From assembly GCA_946965045.2 (NCBI GenBank), contig OX337230.1, positions 4,305,364 to 4,369,363 of the forward strand: a DNA stretch of 64,000 bases, in the 5' to 3' direction. The stretch is from Epithemia pelagica (taxonomy: Eukaryota; Bacillariophyta; Bacillariophyceae; Surirellales; Surirellaceae). The notes under the pieces were generated by a model that searched no databases, was not told the origin of the DNA, and saw nothing but the letters and a program-made list of their open reading frames with translations. A program made the translations under genes and the position numbers. Below are positions 1 through 12,089 of this stretch, one piece after another (positions within the stretch are counted from its first letter, which is position 1; each line of letters starts with the position of its first letter).

Positions 1-2863
1 GACCGACTGGTTCTCCACCTCGGCCTTGCCCACGACAAACTGAAAGTTGTACTGCGCAATTTGGGCGTTGCGAACCTTTTTTTGCATGGTGTTTTTGGAG
101 AGATCGACATCGGCGTAATAGCCGGCATCGTGCAGTTGTTGCTGGACCTTTTGACAAAAGTCTCCAAAGTCGGCATGGACGGGAATCAACATGACTTGTC
201 GGGGACTCAACCACAAGGGCCATTTGCCACCAAAGTGTTCGCACAAGACGGCAAACATGCGTTCGACACTGCCCAGCATGGCACGATGGACCATGACGGG
301 TCGAGCAAACTGCTGTCCATTTTCCTTCCCATCTGTCGTGTATTGGAGATCGAATCGGATCGGCAATTGGAAATCCAGTTGGATGGTGGCACATTGATGC
401 ACACGTTCCATGGCATCCATGACCTTGATATCAATCTTGGGTCCATAAAAGGCACCATCTCCGGGATTGACTCTCCAACTCCCCTTGCCCGAGAAATCGT
501 CCATGGCATTGGCCAAGGCCTTTTCGGCCCGTTGCCAGAGTTCCAATTCTCCCAGGGCCTTGGCGGGACGAGTGGACAACTCCAACTTGTACGTCATACC
601 AAAGGTGGTGTAGACGGATTTCATAAAGTTGAGGGCACCCAGCACTTCGGCTTCAATTTGATCTTCGCGACAAAAAATATGGCCATCGTCTTGTTGAAAG
701 CGACGGACCCGTGTCAAACCGGTCAAGGCCCCCGAAAGTTCATTGCGATGCAAGACGCCAAAATCGGCGTACCGAATGGGCAAATCGCGGTAGGACCGGA
801 TCGCACTGGCAAACATGAGGCAATGACCGGGACAATTCATGGGTTTCATGGCCCATTCCTGGCCCTCGACTTCAAAGCTAAACATGGCATCCTTATAATG
901 CAAGGCGTGGCCGGACTTGTGCCAAAGATCGAGATTGAAAATGTTGGGTGTAATGATTTCATCGTAGCCGCGTTTCCAATAATGGGACCGGATGAATTCG
1001 ACCAGTTTATTGTAAATCCGAGCTCCATGCGGAAGCCAAAAGGCACTGCCGGCCGACAATTCGTGAAAGAAAATCAAATCTTGTTTGGCCGCAATCCGAC
1101 GATGGTCGCGTTCTTTAGCCTGTCCCGCACACACAGTCCAGAGAAAGCAAACAAGAGAAAGAGAATCAAGGAAAAGAAAGAGACAATCCGGTGAGAGGAG
1201 AGATACACCATCCGTAACCGAAATTCTGCGCGCAAGGGTCTACAATCGCACAACACACAAACACAAGAGTGTGGAAAACTCAGAAGAATCAGCGGAAATG
1301 GATAAGTGTGTATCAATCATGACCAAGCATGTTGGTTCTGAGAATGAGATTCGATACAGTTTGTTTCCTCATTGCTTCCCCCACGACATGCACGGTGCCT
1401 CGATTGGTAATGGTCCTTGTTCTGATTGTTCGTGGTCGTCGTACCTTTTCTTGGTTTTCTTTCCACACGGTCAAGAGTTTTTTATCGGGAAAGCTAATGC
1501 CATACATGCGTTGGAGAGAGTCATTGTTGGTATCGCCCAACCAATTGGTGGCGGAATGTCGAATGGCGGCAAAGGCCTTGACCTTACCGGAATGCGGCAA
1601 ATGCGGACCGCGGCACAAGTCAATCAAATCGCCACAGCGATAGACCGTGGTACGAGAGCCGTCGGGCACCTTGGTTTTCAATAGGGAAACCTTGAAGGGA
1701 TTGTCGGCAAACAATTCGAGGCCTTCTTCTTTGGTAATGACGAGACGCTCAAACTTTTGTTTTTGCTTGACAATCTTGGTCACTTCCTTTTGGACAATCT
1801 CGTCTATATTAGAGGAATCGGTAGTATTGATATCAAAAAGTAGAAAAAGACAAGCAACAATAGAAACAAACCAACAAACAAGTCAAGCGTGTGAGTCCGT
1901 GCGGTTCGGAACTAGAAAGAGAAGTGGTGGCAATTGGTTTGTCTGCTTCGTTCCAGTATACCTACAATCGTCTTCCCGAAGGGCATCGGATCCCATGAAA
2001 GAATCGTAATAAAAGCCACCGTCAAGCGGTGGTCCAATGGTGAGTTTGGATCCATAGGAATGTTCCAAGGCTTCGCCCATGATATGTGAGGAGGAATGCC
2101 AAAAGACGGTCGTGGCATCCTTGTCTTGACCAAACTTGAGAAATTCCATCTTGGCCACCGGTCCCACCAACGGACGGGTCATGTCCCACAACAACGTCTT
2201 TTGTGGAGAACCATTGGCGGCCGTGTCCGATTCTTGGTCTTGTGCTGGTTCGGCTTGTTCTTCGGTTTCGCCCATGGCATCGAGCATCATATCGACTCCT
2301 TCCATCCCATCTTCCCAAATGGAATAATCGGGCACAAAGGACGAGTAGGTGACACGTGCCACAACGGCACTGTCGGCCAATCCTTGACTAATGGATTGGG
2401 CGACATCGACGGGGGACGTTTTCCACGCCAAAAAGGGTTCCTGCGTCTTGCTGTGTTGCGTCAAGACGGTACCATCGGGTAGGGTAATGGCAATGGGAAT
2501 GGCTTGTTTCGTCTCGAGTTCGACTTGACGACGTTGGGCAATCGTCTCGTAGACCGCCAGGCGGTCTTTTAACCAGTCGGGATTTTGGGTACGACCCGGA
2601 AAGGAATCTCCCCCAATATGAGTTTGTTGCGAGGCATCCATTTTGGGACCACTGCCCGCCTTGGCACGACGGCCTTGTTGGCCACCAGCAGCCGAAGCAG
2701 CCGCAGTACTTTTTTGCTGGTTGTTGTTGTTGTTCGAGACATTGGGCTCATCCTTTTCGAATGTCGGTTGAGTGACACCGGGATAGTCCAAGACGGCAAA
2801 TTTGCGCGTGGCATTCATGGAAATATCCTCCTGTTTCTTGGCACCATTTTTGGGTTTGCCCAT
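1..2863 (-). CDS. Threonyl-tRNA synthetase, 3' end cut by window
   Basis: Class II threonyl-tRNA synthetase, which charges tRNA-Thr. Three exons can be read on the minus strand: 2863-1966, 1803-1445 and 1119 to the window edge. The introns are GT-AG, and the joins keep the frame and rebuild family sequence ([26 protein letters not shown]). Exon 1 has a Gln/Ala-rich N-terminus, a TGS-like segment ([11 protein letters not shown]) and the editing-domain HSSSH motif. Exon 2 carries the second editing part ([12 protein letters not shown]). Exon 3 has the catalytic core, with motif 2 ([21 protein letters not shown]) and [10 protein letters not shown], and then enters the anticodon-binding domain, where the window ends. 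The start is the ATG at 2863 ([10 protein letters not shown]); it lies just after a GA/CT-rich stretch. It looks functional, probably cytosolic; organelle targeting is not evident. Confidence 0.93.
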
Positions 2864-3881
2864 GGTGACAGTGTATGAGAGAGAGAAAGAGAGAGAGAGA
2901 CTGTTTGTAAATAGATTGCAATCGAGCGAGATTGGGAGAGTGCCGTGCCGTGCGACGACCAGAATCGATCCAACCAGCAGCACACTATAAAGAGAGAGAA
3001 AGAGAGATTGGCAGCAGAGTCCAGTGTCCAATAGAACAGAGAGAGAGCCTCGAAACACGCGGCCACAATGGGATAAAGTCTCCAACACACAAACGTGCAA
3101 GAGAACACACGGCTGATCCGATGAATGGATGCGAGAGATCGAAAGAAGCGCGGGTCTGCAACTTCCGGTAATGGACTCAAAACGTACGAAATCTTTCTAC
3201 TTCTCGGAGTATCGTCACGATAAAACAACCGTTTTCATATAGCGTTATCACACACCAATATATCTGATATGATCATATTAGACACAGATTCTTTCGATAT
3301 GAGGCATGCATCCCGAGTCACGGATGTCGGGGGACATTGTAGATGTCTTTTGATGTCGTTTGATGTCTTTTGATGTCGTTTGATGTCGTTTGTGTTTATA
3401 TCGCCAAGAGAAGCTCTACTCTCCAGCAGTTGGTATTCTTCAACAGAAAACACACCACTGATTGACGGTAGGCCCATCGCTGAATCAACTGAATGCGCAC
3501 CGCTTGATTTTGACTCAAACCATGTTTCCGCGCGAGCCCGAAACGACATTAAACGACATCAAACAACATCAAACGACATCCCTCACGACATCAAACGACA
3601 TCCCTCACGACATTCCCGTTTGTTCCATACTAGTGAGATTGTGAAACCATACTCTATGGCTTCATTATACGTATTTTGTATTAATATCCATCCTTTGTCG
3701 AAGAAGTTCTTGGTCTTGTACTCTGGGTATTGCTTGCGGATATGGGACTCACGGGTAGTTACCGGAAGTTGCTGAATCTTTTGTGGGGCGAGAAAATGGC
3801 CTCTTTGGCCCAAGCCAGTTTGCAATTTGAAAGTTCAAACATGGTTTTGAAAAATCGACGCTGGTGTCGTAGGCATGTCGC
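2864..3881. other. Intergenic, CT-rich leader and foldback repeat
   Basis: No convincing gene. 2872-2900 and 2990-3010 are GA microsatellite stretches, i.e. a CT-rich 5' leader for the synthetase on the minus strand. 3342-3613 holds the two arms of a foldback repeat (separate entry). The remainder shows only short open frames without recognisable content. Confidence 0.6.
3342..3613. repeat. Foldback repeat, GATGTCGTTT arms
   Basis: The left arm (3342-3391) is about five head-to-tail copies of a 10-base unit GATGTCGTTT / GATGTCTTTT. The right arm (3541-3613) is the reverse complement unit AAACGACATC, repeated about six times, partly spaced by CCTC. About 150 bases of loop separate them. Together they can fold into a long imperfect hairpin. 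No terminal direct duplication or ORF was seen, so it may be a foldback/MITE-like element or simple repeat expansion. Confidence 0.7.
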
Positions 3882-6800
3882 ATGCTGCGTCGCCATTGCG
3901 TTCTTCAAGTCATTATTTTTGGTTCTGACATCATGTCCACGACCCGGCAAGAAAGTTCATTTCTCGCATACTTTGTCATGCCATTTTTTGGGAACCACAA
4001 CGAGAGATATCATCATCCATCGGCGATCTCTCTCTCGAACAAAGATGAGAACGAAAAACGACATTGGATCCAAGACGACGACGACGAACAAAGATACATT
4101 ACTGATTGGAAGGATAGGCTACTACTTGTACAGATACTCATGATTCGAGGGAGACGACCACCAAGCAGCAGCAATATCGACAACCACGACACCACATCCA
4201 ACACCACCACGACGGCGACTACAAGTTTGGAGGAACTGAATGGACCTCACAACAACCATCACCCCAAAACAATGATTGTGCTGAGGCCACAACCTCCGCC
4301 ACCAGAATCATCATCACCCGAAGCAACAAACACAAGGACGACCACCATCACTGCCAGCACCAATACGAACGAACCATCGCAGTCTTTGTCCTCCTTCTCG
4401 TCTTTGTCGTTTCTCCAGGCGGTGCAACCGTTGCCACAGACACTCCGTCGCAGTACAAGTAGTGGCGATAGATCCTCGTTTCAACAAGCACAACCACAAT
4501 TGTATTATCGTCCCAAGAGTTCGCGCTTGTCGCGAGAGTCTCTGCGCCACTTGAATGTGGCCCAAATTCGATTGGATCATTATGCCTCCTTTACTTCGAG
4601 CAGCAGTACTCACCGTAATCATCCTCATCCTCCTGGCACTACTACGACAAGTCCTCATACTACAAAAGAACAAGAAGGAGGAGACACTTCTTCTTCTTCC
4701 TGGATCACCGCCACCCATTTATCGCCAGATGACGACCCAGTTCTACCGTTGCTGCATGGCCGAGAGTCCGAACTCCAAACCGTCATGGACTTTTTGTCGC
4801 AAGCATCCAACAAGAATGACAACGACAACAACAAGAGCCCAACCAACAAGTCGAAACCACCCTCGTCGTCGTCGTCGTCGTCGCGTCTGTTGTGGATTTC
4901 GGGAGAATCGGGAGTCGGCAAAACCTCCCTGGTACAAACCGCATTGCTGCACTATCGTCAGCAACAAGAACAATCACAACAACCACAATCACAACAATCG
5001 CAATCACCACGGCTGCTTGCCGTCTGGGGCAAGTTTGCCTTGGATTTTAGCCAGCAACCCACACGGCCCTATCAAGGCATTACGCAGGCCTGTCGACACG
5101 TTTGTCAGGTTTTGCTGCTCCACGACCAGGACAAGGACGATTCACCGACACAGCGACGACAACAACAAGAAGCACGACGAGACGAATTGCGACGCGCCCT
5201 TGGTAGCTCCCTCTCCACCTTGGCTACCGTCTTGCCCGAGTTGATGGACTTTTTGAACCCAAACGAGGACGAGGACGAGGAGCAAGGCACACCACCGCAA
5301 CCAGCAGTACCACCACCACCAACTACGATTCGGACCCAAGAAGCCCAAAATCGCTTGCGCCATGCCTTTGGTCGCTTTGTGGGGACCGTGACTCACTGGT
5401 TCCCAGTTGTTTTGGTCTTGGATGATTTGCAATGGGCCGATGTCGAATCCATTCGCTTGCTCGAATCCCTCCTCCTTGTCGTGGGTGTCAACAGCACGCC
5501 GGGCAGCACCACTCGGAATCCCAATCACCACAATCACCACCCATTGATGATTGTGGGCTGTTCTCGAAGCCATATTGAAACGGGTGGTCCCTTGTGGGAA
5601 CTCCTTCAAAAATGCAATGTCCCTGCCACATCCACCACAAATACATCGTCGCCATTGTCGTCCACTTTGACCAGCCATGTCCAGCATATCGACCTTGGCA
5701 ATTTGACAGTCGAGGCGACGAACGAGATTGTGGCCCATGTGCTCAACATGCCCGACGAGGAATGGACGACTTTGGAATTGGCTCAGGTGGTGCATCAAAA
5801 AACCTATGGCAATCCCTTTTTTGTCATTGCCTACCTTCAATCCTTGTACGACACCAAATTGTTGGACTTTGATTGGTTCGTCTTGCACAAGTGGACCTGG
5901 AACCTACCGGCCATTCAGGGACAATCCCAAGTCACACCCAATGTCGTACAATTGTTACGGGACAAGATGCAACGCCTGCCCGAGACCGTCTTGGTTCGAT
6001 TGCCGTTGGCGGCCTGTTTGGGAAGTACCTTTTGCCAGGACAAGTTCGCCGTCGTGTGGGAGCACATGGGGATGGACGAAATGAGCAAGGTGGTGTTGGT
6101 GGCGGCGGTAAGGAGTGGTTCTGGTGAACCACCACAAGACAAAGAAGCAGCAGCAGCAGCAGCAGCAGCACGAACGCAACGACACAGGGAAACGGAACAG
6201 GACAAGCTACTGCCGCTGCAAGTACCAGAACAAGCACAAGCCAACGACGATACCAACGACAAGGCGACAAGAGTAGTATTGTGCTGGATGAAGAATGCAC
6301 CGGGATGGATGCTTCTCGATGGTTGGAACTGTGTGTTCAGGCCGGCTTTCTCGTCGAGGTGGACCATTCCGCAGGCATGTACAGTTGGGTGCATGACAAA
6401 ATACAAGAAGCGGCCTTGGCCTTGGTACCGGTCCAGGAAATGGAGCTCATTCAATTCCGTGTGGGACAAGTCTTGTTGGACCATTTGAGTCGAGCCCAAG
6501 TTGCCGACAATATCTTTATTGTCGCCAATTTGTTGCTCAAGGGTCATGCCACCAACTTGTCGGTGGAACGACGGTTGGAAATTTGTCACTTGTGTCTCCA
6601 AGCCGGTCGTGCCGCTATTGTCGCGGCCTCCTTTGCTCCCGCCGCGCTGTACCTACGGGGTGGCATTGGCTTTCTTCCCGACCAGCATTGGACGACGGAA
6701 TACCACTTGAGCCTCGAGTTGTTTTCGGCAGCGGCCGAGGCGGAACATTGTATTGGAGAGCTGGATTCGATGCAAGAGCATTGCAATGCTGTCATTTAAC

Positions 6801-8511
6801 AACAAAAATACCACAATCGACCCATTACCGAAACCTTTCGTGTATGGAATGTCTTGACATCCTACATGAGTTGGACCAAAAACGACTACAAGACGGCTTC
6901 CGAAATGGCTCTCCAAGTTTTGGATCAGCTCGACTGTCGTTTGCCCAAACGAGGCAAGCTCTTTCATGTCCTGCGCGGTATTTTGCAAATGAAGGCGGAC
7001 ATGAGAAAGCTGGGTCCCAATGCCATTTTGTCGCCGGACCAAATGTTGGATACCAAAAAGATTCAAGCCATGATCATGTTGTACAAGCTTTCCACGTCGG
7101 CCTATGTGGAACGGTCTCTCTATTTGCCCTTGTCCATTTTAAAAAGTTACCAGTGGAGTGTCCAATATGGCATGTCGGAATACTCACCCGCCAACTTTGC
7201 TCTGGTCGGCCTCATTCTCATGTCGACCCTCAAGGTACGTGGGGATGGTGTGTGGTTTGTGTTTTTGTTGTTGTTGTCATGGATAGATATGTTTGTGTTG
7301 TCATGGATGGCTTGTATACACAAATGTACGTGTGTGCGTTTGACTTGACGGTGCGACAAACTTACACAATGGCACTCTTTCTTCCAGGATTATGACAAGG
7401 CTCGGATTTATGGCGAGTTTGCGGTTTCCTTGGTGGACTTGAAACAAGAATTCGAAGTGGCCAAATCTCGTACCATGTTCATTGCCCATGAATTCATTCT
7501 TCATGCGTCCAGGGCATACCAAACATGTCTCAAGCGATTTTTGGAGGGCTACGAGAGCGGTTTAACAACCGGTGATGTGGAGATGGCGTCGTGGAATATT
7601 GTCATGTATCTTGAAATGTCCTTCTTGATTGGTAAGAGCTTGCCGTCTCTAAACGAAGACTGGGACTTTTATACCAAGCAAATGAAATCGGTGAGGCAAA
7701 TGCAACAGTACAATATTGCCACCAACAAGTGACAAGTGGTCTTGAATCTCATGGGTCACTCGGCGGACGCCAACGTGTTGAAAGGTACAGTCTTTGACAT
7801 GGATGCCTTTACCGAAGAATGGGCCACGAAAAAGGCTCCTCCACCAGTCGTTATTTCGACATTTTATGCGAGAATTCACCAGGCGTACTTTTTGTGCAAC
7901 GACGTGGAGGGTGCCGAAGCCGTACTAGCCCTGCATCGACAATATGCCGACGAGGATATGAATCCGGTACGTGAAAAAACCAAAACACCTGAGAGTGGAA
8001 AAGTGGCGATTGCTGCTGTTTGTTGTTCCAACACGTAATGGTTCACTCTGCTTTCTAGGGGGCCTTTGTGGACGATGGTCGCCGTGCTCATTCGGCCGTA
8101 CTGTGTTACTCCGCCGCACGGAGAACCAATAAGAGGAAATATCTCTCGCAAGGTCGGAAATCGCACCGTCATATACGGGTGATTGGTCAAAAGGGCAATC
8201 CCAATTACGCGCATCTCGAAAAGCTTTTGGATGCCGAATACGCTGCTCTTCGAGGACGAAAGCTGATTGCCAAGAAATGCTACCAAGATGCTGTGACATT
8301 GGCGGCCAGGAGCGGGATTGTACACGAACAAGCGGTGATTAATGAACGATTTGGAGATGGTTGTGGAGATTCAAGCGAGGCGCAATACCGCTTCAAATGT
8401 GCCATTGATCTGTACAAGGAGTGGGGTGCCTTGGTCAAGGTCGACTTGGTGGAGCAAAAGCTTTCTTCCTGTATGGATCAAACAGAAATGGGTCCTCGTA
8501 TCGGTGGATGA
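3882..8511 (+). pseudogene. AAA/NTPase signalling-type gene, broken
   Basis: A large predicted-ATPase gene of the AAA_16/STAND-like type found fused to signalling modules in diatoms and bacteria. From the ATG at 3882: Ser/Thr/Asn-rich low-complexity region to about residue 280, then LLHGRESEL (about 287), Walker A GESGVGKTS (about 341), Walker B VLVLDDLQWAD (about 510) and NPFFVIAYLQ (about 644). The downstream helical/TPR-like region (HDKIQEAA, ILKSYQWSVQYG, CYQDAV) continues in another frame. Lesions: a frame change between about 6170 and 6281, close to a (GCA)n poly-Ala tract; an in-frame TAA at 6797-6799; an in-frame TGA at 7730-7732. Two GT-AG introns (7235-7387, 7967-8058) preserve frame, so the splice structure survives. 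Coding similarity continues past each stop, which argues for a recent pseudogene. The true 5' end is uncertain and no C-terminal effector domain is seen before the end at 8511. Confidence 0.75.
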
Positions 8512-8774
8512 TGGATTTTCAGATGGCAGCATTGAGATCGAAAACAAGATGGTCAAACGGCATTCAGAGTATCTCGGGGATGATCGATCAACAATCAACG
8601 AGGGTTAAAGCAGCTATATTTTCGAAGAATTAGCTGTTGGTGCGAAAAATGAAACCAAGGAACGATCCTACAGTTTGAAACGTTCATGACTGTGGCAGAT
8701 TACTCAACCTCTCTTAAATCATGATTATATCTCGCTGCTCTTTGAAAACGCGATCGGTGGATCTCGAGATGCTA

Positions 8775-11364
8775 CTACCCAAATGTTTCTTGATGAAAGT
8801 CAAATCGAACTTTGCGATCCGAAAGCTCAATGCATGCCTTGCGACATAGATACGTGATTCTCTTGGGTCCACAAGCACAAACTGCTACGCGCTTTTCGCC
8901 TTGTTCAATGGCCTCTTGTCGCATTTGAGCAAACAAGGCAGCAATGTCTGGTCGACCAAATTTAAGACCGGGTAAATTGTGCGGAGTTAGCGCGTCCCTG
9001 GACTTGGTGAGATAAATATCGATATCCACCAAATCGCCTATGTTTGCACTATTCGGTAGCTTTGATCCTGCTTCATCTTTGAGATCCATTTCTGCTTCCA
9101 CGGCTTGTAAATCTTCATCTCGTTTTCGCGGTTCGCTCATGTGAGAGATACTTTCCGAGTGTTCAAGGTCCACCGTGACTTCATCAGGCGAGTTGGGGCT
9201 GTTTCCATTTGTATCCTCTCCCTCGTCTACCAGAGGACCGACGTGAAAGGTCTCGTTACTCGTCGATGGTGAATCTGTGACCATTTCACCTGAACTCTTG
9301 TCATCATTTTCAGACTTGCTTCCTGGTAAGACTGAACCTACCATTTCAAGAAAACCAACCACGTTTTCCAACAAGTTATCGAAAGGATTACCATGCATCT
9401 GCTCAACAGCTTCCTTATCGACATCACTGTTCCGCTTCGATCCTTGACTGCTCGCATTGTTATTCTCCTTCCCCTCCTCATCGGACGTACGAATCGTATC
9501 CTTGACCACCAATATGGTACTGCTTTCGTACAAGGAATCAAGTTGTTCATCGGTTTCTTGACTGGGAGGGATCGTGGCAAGAATTAGAGAAGCCAATGAG
9601 GCAGCACGATCCAAGCCAAAACGATCCAAGCCTACAACACTTCTGCTCTCGTTCATGTCCTCCTCGACTGTCAGATGCTTGCTTCCATGGAGATCGCTGG
9701 ACAAATCCGCAATTTTTGATTGAACCATGAGCTCTGGATCTCGTTGTATCCAAACAAACTTAAGTTTCTTCAATTGTCGGTCGCCCTCCGTTTGTTCGTG
9801 AAGCAAATGAGACAGCAAGGACTGCATGGGCGTTACTGAAAAGTCAAGGGTATCCCCAAATAAAGGTTAGAAAAAGACTTCGCCAGCAAAGATGAATACC
9901 AAAAGAGCTATGCCTTTATGGGCATGCCATGAAACTTACGCCCGATACCCCCACTAACGAGCAAAAATACTGCCAAGGAAAATGAGTGAACAACTCGCCC
10001 GTGAGACTCTTTTGTTTTCATGTTATATCCATTATGACGATGCGTACCCTTGTAATGTTCTGGACTGGTCACGTCAATGGCAAAGTTCCCGTATGGTCCT
10101 TCGATCAACATGTCCACTTGGGTCTTTTTCATGGCGAGCTTGTGCAAGGCCATGGTCCAATCTCCCGCCACTCGGACATGAATGGTGACAACCGGCTCAT
10201 GTGGGGCACTACTCAAGGAAAAAGGGTGCCACTCCCAGGCCGACAATTCCGGAATGGCCAAATATACTGTAGAATCACGATAAAACAAGAGAGCAGCCGA
10301 GAAACGAATCAGCGCTTTGTTGCAGTTTCTATATACGATACCAACAAACACAAGTCGTACGTACCGTATTGTCCTGGATTAAAGTCAAATCCCGATACCT
10401 TGGGGAATTCCAATTGAACCACCGAATCACTTACAATGCGCAAGGTGACTTGTCGGGGTTATCGGTATCGGGCCATGAAGAGTTTTCGCAGGAGCATATC
10501 CATACCAAATGTACAAAAGACAAATAAGGGAACCACGTAACCGGTATAGAACAGACTGCCAACCACAATACCCACGAGCATGAGCAAATGAAGGAGATAA
10601 AAGACTTGAAAGACCACTTTGCGAATCCAGGGCAAGGAGGTTACCATGAGGCCCACCACAAAGACCAACATCATGGTGCCGGATGTGTTCATGCTATTGG
10701 ACCCGAACAGTTCCTTTAGAAACGGTTGTTTTGTTGTGGTTGACGAATCGGAAGATATCTGAACCTCAAAATAGGCCACAGCATGAAGCAGACCTGTGAT
10801 CACGGTGAGATAACCCGCCAGTTTGTGATACAGGAGGGCTCGATCAAAGGGCAAGCCCAAGAGGAGCGTCAGGTACGAGTTTTTTTGCTCCAACAACAAG
10901 GCGGCGAACATACTAGCTCTGGAGACTTGCCCTGTAACAGAGACATTCGGTTTCCACCACGTATAACAGAGTGCGGCAGCCATTATGGCACCAAAGGGTA
11001 TCAAGAAGAGGATCTCACCATAAGTGACGTAGATGCGAAAATGATCCAAGAGTAGATTGCCTCGAATGCGCTTTTGCAATGGATACGAGAGAGTCCACCG
11101 CCACGCATACAAAGTTTGGATCCATGACGAAGTTCCCAGGCGAATAGTCTCAGGGAAACAATCGCGTAAGAGGAAGTACAGTGGAGGAAACTCCAAACTT
11201 GGATGTGGATTGTTCGGAATGCTGGTGGTTATTGAATCATTGCTAGGAGGTTGGGTATCCTCGACCTTCTCCGAACCATGGTGGTCGTCGATGTCAACTG
11301 GCGTCGCTGCCTCCTCACTCCTCTCCTGTTTGGTTCCTCTTTTTGGTGGTTGACCGGTCGTCAT
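8775..11364 (-). pseudogene. Ferric reductase copy A (FRE-A), decaying
   Basis: Plasma-membrane ferric reductase of the FRE/NOX family: transmembrane haem domain, FAD-binding barrel, NADPH-binding domain. Exons by comparison with copies B and C: 11364-10365, 10266-10048, 9969-9940 (30 bp) and 9835-8775. Haem ligands YHKLAG and LLHAVAYF lie 14 residues apart in one helix, and LLHLLM begins the second pair, but its partner is Tyr (TAT at 10546-10548) where B and C have His. A TAA at 10459-10461 replaces a conserved Tyr codon, ending the protein just after the last membrane helix and before the FAD domain. The FAD motif EWHPFSLSSAP, GPYGN and the SGGIG loop remain downstream. An earlier ATG exists at 11523; 11364 better matches the length of the other copies. 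Loss of a ligand and of both cofactor domains points to a pseudogene. Confidence 0.85.
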
Positions 11365-12089
11365 GATGCAGAGGGTTTCACATAGAATGACAAAAATGCA
11401 CTGATGAGCCGTTGTAGGTTGTTTTTCGATCGCGGTCCAACCAACGCTTGTACCTACCGTAGTGTTGTTTCTTTTCTTTGCCACGCAGTCTTCACCGATC
11501 CGACTTCTTACAAAGACTGTCATCTTCCCTGATGGAAACAGAATCAGGATTCTTGTATGCCAAAATCAAGGCATGCCCATGATGGGATATATAGTGCGAA
11601 GAGTGCGGAGGGTAAGTTGGGTCGCATGTCGCATTTGCTTCTTTGATGGATCACTCTCAATCGTACCCCCAGGGGGAAGATTTCGGTCGCGCGTAACTTG
11701 AGTTTGTGTAGTGACTGTTGATCTTCCATGTCTAATGAGAATGATGTATTCACTGTGATCCTATGATAGAACGGTTTCTATTTTGGACACAATAACATGC
11801 TACAAACAAATAGGACCCAATGTCGCATCACGTTCATTGCCAGGAATCCTTCCTATATGCATCAGACAAATCTCAAGAAATGAATGGCTGATTATGAAAA
11901 CGGTTCCTTTTCTATGAATCACACTAGCTTCAAGATAGCGATTGTGTCAGGATCTCAAAAACGAAACGGCGGTCAGTCTGGGAGCAATCATGTTCCAATC
12001 GATCGATCCGCAATCAACGACAATTGAGTTGAGCTTATTGCCGCGGATATTCAAGATAGAGCCGGTCGTCGTCGCAGTCACACAAAGCA
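11365..12089. other. Spacer between FRE-A and FRE-B
   Basis: No gene recognised. The part up to 11940 is unique in the window and should hold the FRE-A promoter. From 11941 the sequence is the left edge of the duplicated block and recurs at 17941 onward. Confidence 0.6.

Noticed and set aside
61-1194. 377-codon plus-strand frame
   Set aside because: It is the antisense shadow of threonyl-tRNA synthetase exon 3, whose minus-strand reading has clear family motifs.
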